From Blasia pusilla (lineage: Eukaryota; Marchantiophyta; Marchantiopsida; Blasiales), in the NCBI GenBank assembly GCA_050084515.1, contig CM114273.1, positions 31,248,001 through 31,312,000 of the forward strand: a stretch of DNA of 64,000 bases. The letters run 5' to 3'. How positions within the stretch are numbered: position 1 is the stretch's first letter; each line of letters starts with the position of its first letter. Of this stretch, positions 19,401-29,000 are shown piece after piece. The notes beneath the pieces are model-generated. The model was not told the DNA's origin and did not search any database. It worked only from the letters and a program-made list of their open reading frames with translations. A program made the translations under genes and the position numbers.

Positions 19401-20640
19401 GATGGGTTCGAGAGGAACCCATGTACTAGCCAAGAGGATGGCGGGGCTAGATGGCATGGCGAGGTTGATGAGGAGATGGTGCCAGGTTGGCATGCATCCG
19501 CCTTTTATGTTGGTTAGGTGGACTCTAGTATGGAGGACCACATGACATCTTACTCTAGTCGAGGATAGATGGCGAGCCTTGAGATCCTAAGGTTGGAGAT
19601 GGCGTGCGGATCAGCGTGATATTCATGATGATGCGTTGGTGTTGGAGTTCCTCTGAGACAAGTAGGGTGCAGGCATAGTGAGTACCAAGGAGCGAGACCG
19701 TGTTCTTTAACGTGCTTAGAGGTATCGATTGAGGGAACACATATTCTCCGCGTGTGGGAGGATGGTAGAAACGAGTAGTGCCACATTTGGCTCGAGAGAG
19801 CGCATTGTGCGACATGCCCATGAGGAGTTGGGACATTTTGGGGTAAAGCGTCGTACGATAGCTTACTCCTTGGCGATATTGGTGGCGTGGCATGCATACT
19901 CGGTGCAGCGATTGGTGTCACGTTGTATGGTTTGTGACGCGTGAGGGCATCATTTAATGCCCCTACACCACAATTACACCCTTGCCTATTATGGGGTTGG
20001 GTTACCGTTGGAGTGTGGACTTTGCGGGACCGTTACCGTTGGCATTTGCGACATCATCGATATGTGTTGGTGATGGTGGAGCACTTCTCCAAGTGGATTG
20101 AGTTGGTGGCATTACCGGACAAGGCAAGTGAGGAACGGCGTATGCGTTTGGATAGAGTGCTTAGTCATTTTGGTGCACCGGTGAAGTGCAGCACCGACCG
20201 AGAGTCTGAGTTTCACGGTGAGTTTCAGATCTTGTGTGACAAGGCGTTGATTGATCATCGGACCACATCTCGAGATCATCCAGAGGCGGATGGTTTGGCT
20301 GAGCGTGTGGTTCAGACGATGAAGAGGGCATTGCGCAAGTATGGCCTACAGAAGGGGCATCTTGGAGACTGGGATATTCAGTTGCCATGGTTAGCTATGG
20401 GGTATAGGTTCTGTCGCCAAGCATCCTTGGCTTCCTTCTCACCTTATTTTCTGTTATACGGCCGAGATCCAGACTTGCCAGCAACAATTCGTCGGGAGTC
20501 TAGTGAGGTGGTGAACCTTGATGACCCAGAGATGTGGATGAGGGTGTGTTCTCAGCGGGCGGAGCTCTTTCGGAGAGTTATGCCAACAACCTTTGAGAAT
20601 CTTGTCATTGCTCAACACAGGGATACGTTGCGGTATGCAA
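19401..20640 (+). pseudogene. Integrase (copy 2), densely frameshifted at its start
   Basis: Between 19360 and 19950 the sequence aligns by eye to copy 1 but with a single-base loss or gain every 20-60 bases, so the H-H-C-C module is split over all three frames. From 19941 the frame steadies and shows HFSKWIELVALPDK, the second catalytic Asp region in altered form (STDRESEFHGEF; the usual DQG is changed), and ADGLAERVVQTMKRALRKY with the catalytic Glu. FSPYFLLYGRDPDLP marks the end of the core near 20485. Confidence 0.82.
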
Positions 20641-21053
20641 TCATTCGGGGTGGAGGTTATCGACCATCGATTCGTAGGTTCCATGTGGGGGACTATGTAT
20701 ATTTGCAGCAGATTGCACCGACAACGTTGGATGTGACGGCAGGCCGCACTATTTTACGAGTGCGCGAGGTGTTAGCTTCTGGAGTTCTCATGTTGGAGGG
20801 TCGTGATGGAGTTGTTTGGAAGGACCATGTGCGTAATTGTGCGCCATGTCATCTTCCAAATGTGGATATCTTTATTGACCCAAGCTTAGCCATGATACGT
20901 GCTAGCTTGAGGTACATGTTGTGTGGGTCTGCTAGTAACGCAGCCCGTATGTTGGTGTGTGATCGGTGTTCTAGGGGTTGGCACATGATATGTTTGACTC
21001 CACGTTTGGATGTTGTTCCTACTAGAAGGTGGGTTTGTCCTCGATGTACTTAG
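20641..21053 (+). pseudogene. Post-integrase domain and PHD-finger-like C-terminus (copy 2)
   Basis: After the integrase core comes a small beta-rich module (RRFHVGDYVYLQQ, then ILRVREVLASGVLMLEGRDG), in the place where chromodomain-bearing relatives carry a targeting module. The end has the PHD pattern: CGS, MLVCDRCSRGWHMICLTP, and WVCPRCT before TAG at 21054. Against the usual Cys4-His-Cys3 pattern, the first Cys is Tyr here (TAC), three residues before the CGS cysteine; the other seven ligands are present. PHD fingers read histone H3 tails, so a role in choosing integration sites is plausible. Similar ends are known to me from green-algal gypsy elements. Confidence 0.7.
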
Positions 21054-21216
21054 GAGAGGTAGATGACTTGATCTTTGCATGATATGGATTACAGATGTGC
21101 GACTAACGATGGGGCAACCTAGCACCCGGCCTTCTGATTCGGGCACCCAAGAAGGTGTATAGCATGTAGTAGATGTATAGGGCTACTTGGGAGTTAGAGG
21201 GACCTAACCACCAGTT

Positions 21217-21227
21217 AGGGGGGCGAG
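21217..21227 (+). promoter_or_regulatory. Polypurine tract
   Basis: A run AGGGGGGCGAG lies 160 bp after the polyprotein stop and directly before TGTGATACAC, which would be the first bases of the 3' LTR. This is where plus-strand DNA synthesis would be primed. Confidence 0.6.
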
Positions 21228-21228
21228 T

Positions 21229-21360
21229 TGTGATACACTTGTGTTTGTGGATGCTCTCGTCTATGTTATGTATGTATGTGAGTATGGTATGTCAACGATG
21301 TATGTTGAAAGACGATGTGGATTCGCACGACATCATCCATTGATCCAATATTAAATATGA
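21229..21360 (+). repeat. Candidate start of the 3' LTR, truncated
   Basis: The stretch begins with TG immediately after the polypurine tract and keeps the element's base composition for about 130 bp, then gives way to AT-rich DNA. No matching 5' LTR copy was found upstream, so the LTR is inferred from position only. Confidence 0.35.
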
Positions 21361-23788
21361 GTTTGTAGATGGGTAGATCTTATGAATATTTTATTTTTTG
21401 GAAAACAAAAAACAAAAAAATTTACATTTTCCAATCAAAAAAAATTATGTGTCCTCTTTTTTATTTGAAAAAAGAAAACACCCATTTACTTTCCTACCCC
21501 CATTTATCAATATAAAAAATTAAGTAATTTTCCTCATTATGGAAAAATAATCCATTCAAAAAAATTTCCCAAAAATACATATTTCCACCAAAATAATTCA
21601 GAATAATTTGGAAATATTTTTTCCTTAGAATATGGGAATTTTTTTGAAAAGGAGTTGAGAGAAAAAATTAAAAAACACTAATTTTAAAAATTCATAGTGT
21701 TGAATCCGATAAGCAAAAAAAGTGGCATGTTTGGTGCCTTGTCCTTCATTCTCCTTCCCCCACATCCAATACTCCCTTTTTCTCTCCTTAGCATCATAGA
21801 AGATTAAAAATTAAAAGATATCCATGTGGCACATATGAGAGGCCCAACAAGAAAGGATACCATTCCTAATAGTATTTTTTGACAAAAAGAAAGTAGGAAA
21901 AGCAATATTTCCTGGTCAAATCTATCAATAGGATCTTGCCCAAATAATTTAATATCATAATGAAAACCACTCATTAAACAAGGATACCAACCTATCTTGG
22001 TAGACTTACCTAAAATCCTAGCAATTAAGGGCATTGGACCTTTTCAACATCCTCCAAAAAATTTTGACTCTTGGAAAAAGGCTTCAAAGGCATATTAAAA
22101 TTATGAAAAATTAACTATGATTGGACCAATTGCTTATCATCCAAGGCCTACACAAGCAGAGACATAAAGTAGCTAGCTTGCATAAATTGGAAGAGTGGGA
22201 ATGTGCACGAAGAAAATGAAAAAGCATCATCCCTCTTTTTCATTTTGTAAAGGTAAGGGCATGAAATATTTGCCCTAGAATCCACATAAAATTCTTATCA
22301 CCTTATTGTAAATGGTGACTTGTGTACACGTATCTTGCGAACCTAGACATGGTATATTTCGGCACATCCATCTTACTGATAAGGTACTTAATTACATGAC
22401 TTATCTTGAATTGGTCATATATCATCACATTAATATTGTAGATTTATGATTATATCCTTAACTTAATCTCATTAATATGGCTCAAATGAAAATTTGAAGA
22501 GGATAAGATTTAATTTTCAAGATGAGAGGAGGAGAAAGTGATAAATTTTCAACAAAAGAGGACTTCCCCCACATGGTTGCTTAAAAATGGATACCTTCGT
22601 ATATACCACCAAAAAGCACAAACGTCCAATTTGCCCATACATGCAAGAAAGTTTTCAATTTAGAGAACGGAGGTATGTCTCCTTGCTTATGGGAGGAAGA
22701 GGGTGAGGGAGGAGACACAAAAGGGGTGAGGATGGGGGAATGGTGTGGAAGGTCAGGAGGACACCTCAAAAGATGTGACAAAAAGGCTTGGGTGTAGAAA
22801 ATTTTCTTTCACAGGAAAGTCTATCGTATGGATGGACATAAAGTCAACAGATTTGTTCAAGTCTTTTTGCAACGTCATGATATAGCTTTCAATATAATAG
22901 GAGAGGAGAAATAAGGAATAAATGCCCAATAGAGCATAGACCTTGGGAAGGATAAATTTTTCAACAAGAGAGGGTTTCAAAATCTTTTTTTCTTCAATTT
23001 TTAATTTTTATAAGGGTAAGGAAAGAGAATGGTAAATTTAGGGAATTATGTAAATTTGGAGGATGAATTTGTAGGATAAATTTGTAGGAAGGAGAGATGC
23101 ACTACAATGGATTTAGGTGTTGAAAAATGGTTTTCACCCTACTTTATTACTCTAAAAAATAAAATAGGGTGAAAAACCGCAAAGCCAACCCTAAGAAAAA
23201 ATGGAAGGATTCAATCCCGCTTGGAAAAGTGTTTCATAGACGCAAAAATGAGTCTAAACATAGAAAAAAAATACAAAAAAATTATAATGCAAGTGGAGAA
23301 AACCATTACTTTGCGAGTCTAAAACCATACTTTGCAAGTGCAAAAAACCAATACTTCGACTCGCAAATGACTCACAACGAGTCCTTTGCGAGTCATTTGC
23401 GAGTATCGTGCTTGTGTTTTTCGACTAAACTGCGAGTGACCAGCAAGTGTAAGAAAGCAGAACTTTCGAGCCGTGTTGCAATCGCAAATTTGAAGTCAAT
23501 TGCAAGTCCAAGAATCGCAAATTTGCAAGTCTAATGAGACTATCTTGTGACTCCATTATGGTTCCCATGATCCGCGAACTCGCTCTCTCTGGATGTAGTA
23601 GTGATAGATAATGAATTTTCAACTTGGGAAGTGAGATGAGAGAAGGGAGTAGGCTAGGCTTGGAGGGAAAGAGGATACCTAACGTCTTCATATCTCTAGA
23701 AGGACATTAACTAGGGAGAGGAAGGGAATGCAATTTTACCCTCGTATTCTTATCCCCATTTAGGATGGGGAAAGGAGGAGGGGATCGC
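21361..23788. other. AT-rich intergenic DNA, no gene recognised
   Basis: About 2.4 kb of AT-rich sequence with only short open frames and no recognisable domain. A short phrase close to AAATTTTCAACAAAAGAGG occurs at about 22543 and, diverged, at about 22952. A GCGAGT-rich patch at 23280-23520 is described separately. The rest looks like old degraded repeat. Confidence 0.5.
23280..23530. repeat. Cluster of TTTGCGAGT / ACTCGCAAA words
   Basis: The word TTTGCGAGT or near variants (TTTGCAAGT, ACTCGCAAATG, CTGCGAGTG) occurs about ten times in 250 bp on both strands without a fixed period. The local base composition is otherwise AT-rich. Origin unknown; possibly a decayed minisatellite. Confidence 0.45.
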
Positions 23789-24201
23789 CTAAGGGCCGGG
23801 TCCCATGGGCCAGCTTCAGTGCCCGACGCTGGTCCTTGTTAAAGCAGATCTCCATCGGACGGTCCATAATCTTTTGTCCTGGCCGGAGTCGGTGATTTGC
23901 AAAGAGAGTCTTTGGTTTTATCCGGCAGTCCTTGGTTTTCTTGCGCCCAAAAAAATTGGGCGCAAGAAATGATTTGCGTCCTCGCGACCTCCACAACCCG
24001 TTGGGGCCGGTAGAAATTTGAAAAAACTGGTTCCAGTTCTAGCCGTTTTTGTCGCTTTTGTCGCTTTCTTTTGTCGTATTCTCCCAACCGGTTGGAAGGA
24101 ACCAGTTGGAAAGCCGCCGCCGGCGAGCAGTTCCAGCCGGCGGGTGGCTTCTTGGGGTCGCTAGCGACCCCAAGAAGTCGCCCATGCGACCCGGCCCTAA
24201 G
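23789..24201. mobile_element. MITE-like element with about 20-bp terminal inverted repeats
   Basis: The left end (23790-23810) carries AGGGCCGGGTCCCATGGGC. The right end (24180-24200) carries its reverse complement with one mismatch, GCCCATGCGACCCGGCCCT. Inside are a hairpin of 13-bp arms TTCTTGCGCCCAA / TTGGGCGCAAGAA around five A (23938-23968) and a perfect 30-bp palindrome (24148-24177). It has no coding capacity. The right end also starts each copy of the duplicated unit that follows. A host superfamily cannot be assigned, and target-site duplications were not resolved. Confidence 0.55.
24148..24177. repeat. Perfect 30-bp palindrome
   Basis: CTTCTTGGGGTCGCT is followed directly by its exact reverse complement with no spacer. 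It lies just inside the right terminal repeat of the MITE-like element and could extrude as a cruciform. Confidence 0.9.
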
Positions 24202-24577
24202 AGATAAGGGATGGAGAGGGCCAATGATCGGAGAGATCCGCGGTTACGTGTTGTGCTGGCCTAGAGATTTTACGATTTTCAGATGTGATTTTGACCTTTC
24301 CGGCAGGGTTTCCGGCAGGGTGTACGACGGTTCAGCGACCGGATTTTGGGCGTTCGCGAATTTCACGGTTTACGGCGAGAAATGTACCGGATTCTGACGC
24401 CGGACGGAAGGGGATGCCGATTCTAAGCCGGAAAGAGGTTTCAGGTGGTCGGTTTTAGGCCACGTCATATTCCGGCAGCCGGAAATTTTTGTAGCCTCTG
24501 ATTGGCTAGTACAAGGGACGGTCGGATGATGTCGAGGAGGAGAGGCTACATCGGGACCCTCTGATTCAGGTTTTAGG
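24178..24577 (+). repeat. Duplicated unit, copy A
   Basis: This 400-bp unit starts GTCGCCCATGCGACCCGGCCC and ends CTCTGATTCAGGTTTT. It recurs from 24625. Copy A has about 30 extra bases around 24300-24340 (CCGGCAGGGTTTCCGGCAGGG) that copy B lacks. No coding potential is recognised. Confidence 0.8.
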
Positions 24578-24626
24578 GTTTAGGGTTTAGGGTTTAAGGT
24601 TTAGGGTTTTAGGGTTTAAGGTTTAG
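24571..24626 (+). repeat. Telomere-like (TTTAGGG)n tract between the two duplicated units
   Basis: About seven TTTAGGG-type heptamers with TTTAAGG and TTTTAGGG variants. The plant-type telomere repeat is separated from any chromosome end here, so it is interstitial. It exactly fills the junction between duplicate copies A and B. Confidence 0.8.
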
Positions 24627-24976
24627 TCGCCCATGCGACCCGGCCCTAAGAGATAAGGGATGGAGAGGGCCAATGATCGGAGAGATCCATGGATTACGTG
24701 TTGTGGCCTAGAGATTTTACGATTTTCAGATGTGATTTTGACCGACGGACGGATTTGGGCGTTCGCGGAATTTCACGGTTTCGCGAAATGTACCGGATTC
24801 GGCCTCGGAAGGGGATGCGATTCTAAGCCGGAAAGAGGTTTTTGTGTGGTCGGTTTTAGGCCACGTCATATTCCGGCAGCCGGAAATTTTTGTAGCCTCT
24901 GATTGGCTAGTACAAGGGACGGTCGGATGATGTCGAGGAGGAGAGGCTACATCGGGACCCTCTGATTCAGGTTTTA
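24625..24976 (+). repeat. Duplicated unit, copy B
   Basis: This is the second copy of 24178-24577, highly similar at both ends and with small deletions inside (around 24735-24760 and 24805). It ends CTCTGATTCAGGTTTT like copy A. It is followed by 60 bp of GC-rich sequence and then CT-rich repeats. Confidence 0.8.
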
Positions 24977-25149
24977 CCCTCCCGCGCCGTTTTAGGTCAT
25001 CAGCATGAGCCGTCCGATCCCGATCGGACGCTCAGAACGGAGGGTCGAGCCTCTTGGGGCCCGGCCGAGGGGGTGGAGACCCCACGCTAGCCCCTCCAAG
25101 CCCTCATTCTCCGAATTGCTTCCTGGCTTTCTTCCTCGATTCTTCTCTC

Positions 25150-25770
25150 TTCATCGCTCGCCGTTCATCTTTCGCTCTTGGACAGTCGGACTCGGAGACT
25201 CAAACGTTGGGGGCTGGAAGCTGGCTGTCTGATCTTCGCTCGCTCTCGGACTCAGACGCTGGGGGCTGGCAGCTGGTTGTGTGATTTCTCAATTTTCTTT
25301 TTCTTCGCTCTCAGACAGTCGGACTCGGAGACTCGGACGCTGGGGGCTGGCCGTCTGATCTTCGCTCTCGGACTCGGACGCTGGGGGCTGGCTGTCTGAT
25401 CTTCGCTCTCGGACTCGAACACTGTGTGATTTCTGTGTGATTTCTAAGTTTTCTCAATGGCTGTGTGATTTCTCAATTTTCTCTTTCTTCGCTCTCGGAA
25501 ACGTAGACTCGGACCGGGTTGGTTTGTCGATCTTTGCTCGCTCGGACTTCGGACTCGGGCTGGGGGCTAGGTGTGTGATTTCTCAATTTTCTCTCTGCTC
25601 GCTCTCGGACTCGGAGACTCGGACGCTGGGGGCTGGCTGGCTGTCTGATTTCTCTTCCTCGCTCGCCGTTCGTCGCTCGCTCTCGGAGACTCGGAGCTGG
25701 CGGCTGGCTGTCTGATTTCTATCCTCGCCGCCATTTCGCCGCTCCTTGATCGGAGACTCGATCGCTGGCT
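25150..25770 (+). repeat. Diverged tandem repeats of a CTCGGACTCGGAGACTCG / CTGGGGGCTGG unit
   Basis: The phrases GACTCGGAGACTC, GACGCTGGGGGCTGG, TGTCTGAT and TTCGCTCTCGGACTCGG recur at irregular 35-70-bp steps. The tract is CT-rich and has no stable frame. It lies upstream of the hAT transposase remnant and may be its untranslated or subterminal region. Confidence 0.6.
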
Positions 25771-26070
25771 GTCCCCTGCTCTCTTGGACGCTTCTGATTG
25801 AGATGAGAGTATTCTTATTACTTAAATCTGGAGTGACTCGGAGCCCCCGCTGAACTTGTCGCCGAGGTTTGCTGGACAACCTCATAGGATGTCCTGTACA
25901 AGTTGTACACTTGGAAATTTCGGCCCAAACTTTGTCAATGTCGTTTCCTTTGTTACCTGTACCTTTGCGTCGAAGTGAGCTCGAGAGACTCGTCGCCTGT
26001 CTCCTCTCTTCTTGCTTGCTTGCTCGCTCAGGTCCCTTCTCTCTTGCTTGCTCGCTCGGACCCTGGTTGC

Positions 26071-26206
26071 TCTGACGTTGGGACTCTGGAGTCTCGTAGC
26101 ACTTGTTGTTTGATAGCTCTTGGAATTCTCAGTTTCTCTCTGACGTTGGGACTTTGAAGTCTCGTAGCACTTGCTGTTTGATAGCTCTTGGAATTCTCAG
26201 TTTCTC
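26071..26206 (+). repeat. 68-bp tandem duplication
   Basis: Two adjacent copies (26071-26138 and 26139-26206) start TCTGACGTTGGGACT and end TTCTCAGTTTCTC, differing at about four positions. They lie about 100-240 bp upstream of the hAT reading frame. Confidence 0.85.
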
Positions 26207-26309
26207 GCCGAGTGCCTGGGAATTTGGGATTCTAATTTTCTTGGAGACATTGGTCTACCTCGGATTCTAGGAGTATCATATCGGGGATGGCAAAGAGACA
26301 GTAAAAACT

Positions 26310-28507
26310 ATGATAATGACTTTCCTAGGTAAGGAACAGGGAAACAAGGGGCCAGACATTATCCCATTATCTGGCTCTTCTGATGAAAAAGAAGAGCAAA
26401 CTCCATCAGGAAGCAGTGGGGCTTTACCTGAGAAAGTTCGTGTTGCATGGAAGGATGTATGGTACTCATTGTATGATTGGATTGAATTCGATTCTGACCT
26501 TGGTAGAATCTTTTGTAAGGTTTGTAGGAAGGGGAAGGGGAAGAGTGTCTTTGCCAGGGACGGTGCAATTAATTGCAAAGTTTCAGCCTTTACTGATCAT
26601 GCCAAGTCTAATGAGCATATCAAGCTTGCATGGGCTGCAAATGGGGGTAAGAAGTCCATGGCCAAGGCCATTGCCATAACCAATTGAACCTGCAAAGCCG
26701 CTCTAATGACATTGTTTAAATGTGCTTACTTCCTTGCGAAGGAGGCTATCCCATTTATGAAATTCTCTAGTCTTTGTAAGTTGTTAGTTTCTATTAATGC
26801 TCCTATTACCAAAGACCTCTACCAAGATGAGAAGAGTTGTAGTGAAATGCCTTATTTCATTAGTCAAGTCCTACTTAGTAGAAGTCTTGCTAAAGTTCAA
26901 GCCTCTCCTTTCTTTGGAATTATGATCGATGAGTCGACTGATATATCCGTAACAGGGCATATGGTTGTTTTCGCTACTTTCATTGAAGAGGCCAAGCAGA
27001 ATCCTGTTTTCTAGGATTAATTCATTGCGAATCAAAATGTTCTGATGCTATTACTGAAACTTTGCTGCAACTACTTAAAGATGGAGGATTGGAATTCTCC
27101 AAAATGGTTGCATTTGGTTCTAACGGTGCCTCAACAATGGTAGGTAGCCAAACAGGGGTAGCCTCTCAATTGAGGTAGAAGGTAAATCCCTACATTCTTT
27201 CAATTCATTGTGTAGCCCATAGAACAAATCTGGCCGCTTTATCAGCTGCCAAAGCTCCTGATTGTAAGTCAATCTCCTTTGAAGTTGACTGGATTCTCAA
27301 TGTTGTAGCTAGCTACTTTAGAAGGTCCTCCAAGAGGAAAACAGTCTTGTTATCTTTGCAGGAAAAATTCAATGACTCCCAGCGAGTCATGAAGAGATAC
27401 CACAAGATTCGGTGGTTATCCCGTTGGCAAGCTGTGACCACATTGTGTGATTCTTTAGAATCGGTAATGACGTACTTCCGAGATATATCTTCTTCAGACG
27501 ATGATGGGAATGCTGCCAACTTGTTTAACAAGTTGAGATCATTCCAAATGATCTATCAATTGTATTTTCTGGCTGACATTCTTTCCATGCTTGCTAGTTT
27601 GAGTAAGATATTTCAGTACCAGTTTATAGATATTAGCACAATTGGGAGCATTGTCAATTCTGAGGTAGCTAGAATAACCATGAATTTTGTGGTGGAAACT
27701 CATGACTTGAATTGTTCGACCTTCTCTGAAGAAACAGGTTACCATATACTTCCTGACTTTGAACCACCTGGTGGTTATCTTCGTCGTTTACAGTCAGAGA
27801 TCAGGGGAAACAAATTTCATAGCATATGTATGTCTCGGGATCGGACAGGAAGTGACTTAGAGGCTGCATTGTTCTTTCAGAAAAGGTTTGCTGAAAGTGT
27901 GTGTGCAGCTTTACATGATCGTTCTCGAGACAACAACCTCGTTGGTGCAATGAAAATCCTTAATCCTTTGCACATGCCATCACGGCAAGTGGGATTGAGT
28001 AGTTGGGGATGTAAAGATTTAGATGATTTATGTGGTTTTTTCGGAGCCCAGTTGCAATTGCAAGGTCACTTGCAACCTGCAATCATTAATTCTCCACTTA
28101 TAAAGCAAGAGTTTCAGTCTTTCAAACTGGCCACCACTGTGTGGAAGGATCGCAACTTCAGAGACTTGTGGGCTATGGTGAGTTGGAGTCCCTCTCTACA
28201 ATGTAAATTTTCTAATTTGTTGATTTTGGCAAATGTAGCTAGGGTCCAGTGTGTTAGTACTGCCATATGTGAGAGAGCATTTTCCATTCAGAATATGATC
28301 AAGACTAAATCTCGTAACAGGTTGACCACCAAGTACTTGGATGCAGTTTTGAGGATTGCCTTGGAAGGACCGTCCTCTGATTATAAAGATATATTGTCTG
28401 AGTCTGTGGTCTTGTGGAAGAATTCTACTCATTTTAGGTACTTGTTTGTAAATCCAGATAGATATGTCTCCCAAACTGTGGAAGAGGAAGCTACTCATAC
28501 ATCTTAG
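26310..28507 (+). pseudogene. hAT-superfamily transposase, TTF-type zinc finger (ZNF862-like), decayed
   Basis: The first segment (26310-26687) has an N-terminal zinc-binding region: WYSLYDWIEFDSDLGRIFCKVC, then HAKSNEHIKLAW, as in TTF-type fingers that precede hAT transposases. The second (26706-27014) has SPFFGIMIDESTDIS, the first catalytic-domain Asp motif. The third (about 27015-28507) has AHRTNLAA, HKIRWLSRWQAV with the conserved R-W, and a C-terminal dimerisation block CVSTAICERAFSIQNMIKTKSR. A TGA at 26685, a TAG at 27012 and a frame change near 27015-27345 break it. Total length, about 730 codons, is normal for the family. hAT transposases cut and paste DNA; this copy is inactive. 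Terminal repeats were not identified. Confidence 0.85.
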
Positions 28508-28743
28508 CCTTTGTGTTTTAGAAAATAAGAGAAGGACCCTTCTAGAATGCATTCAAGTACTTCTCCTACTTTCTAATGACGGGACACGGCCAAAACGTGG
28601 GGGAGAGAAGTAGGAGGCGATTTCACAGGTACCGCGTGAGCGGATTCTCAACCCTCACAACTAACAAAACTGCCACAAGAGTGTGGTGGCTGTGGCGGAT
28701 GATCGATCACTCCTCTGAGAAGCCGCCGCATCCTCGATTATGT

Positions 28744-29000
28744 GAGCGAGTCCCCAAGTGCGATCTCCGCACCGTCCTCGATTCTGTTCGAGTCCCCAAC
28801 TGCGATCTCCACATCGTCCTCGAGTCTGTTCAAGTCCCGAAGCGCGATCTCCACATTGTTCTCAATTCTGTGTGAAAGTCCCGAAGTGCGATTCCCAGAG
28901 AGTCGGCATTCTCGGAGAGTCCCAGAATGTGATTTCCACGCCGTTCTCGATTCTCAGCATGTCCTGAACTGCGATTTCCAGACCCTCCGGTCGTCAGCGG
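28744..29000 (+). repeat. 42-bp minisatellite
   Basis: About six diverged copies of a 42-bp unit, with landmarks GAGTCCCCAACTGCGATCTCCAC then CGTCCTCGATTCTGT. The first three are the most regular. Because 42 is a multiple of three, a repeated open frame appears on both strands, which is a by-product of the repeat and not evidence for a gene. Confidence 0.75.

Larger units (their letters stand above)
12577..21360 (+). mobile_element. Ty3/gypsy retrotransposon copy 2 with Gag-Pro-C5 methyltransferase-RT-RH-INT-PHD order
   Basis: Reading along the plus strand the domains are: Gag with zinc knuckle (to 15164), RGG-rich linker, aspartic protease (about 16001), C5-cytosine DNA methyltransferase (about 16750-17720), reverse transcriptase (about 18110-19020), RNase H (about 19060-19400), integrase (about 19800-20460), a post-integrase module, and a PHD-finger-like end at 21053. 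A polypurine tract and an LTR-like start follow. The copy has many frameshifts, densest at 19360-19950. Cytosine methyltransferases inside retrotransposons have been reported for dinoflagellates and charophyte algae (de Mendoza et al. 2018, from memory). The left end is uncertain. Confidence 0.85.

Noticed and set aside
24571-24626. True chromosome end
   Set aside because: The TTTAGGG tract is short, carries variants and is flanked by non-telomeric DNA on both sides, so it is interstitial.
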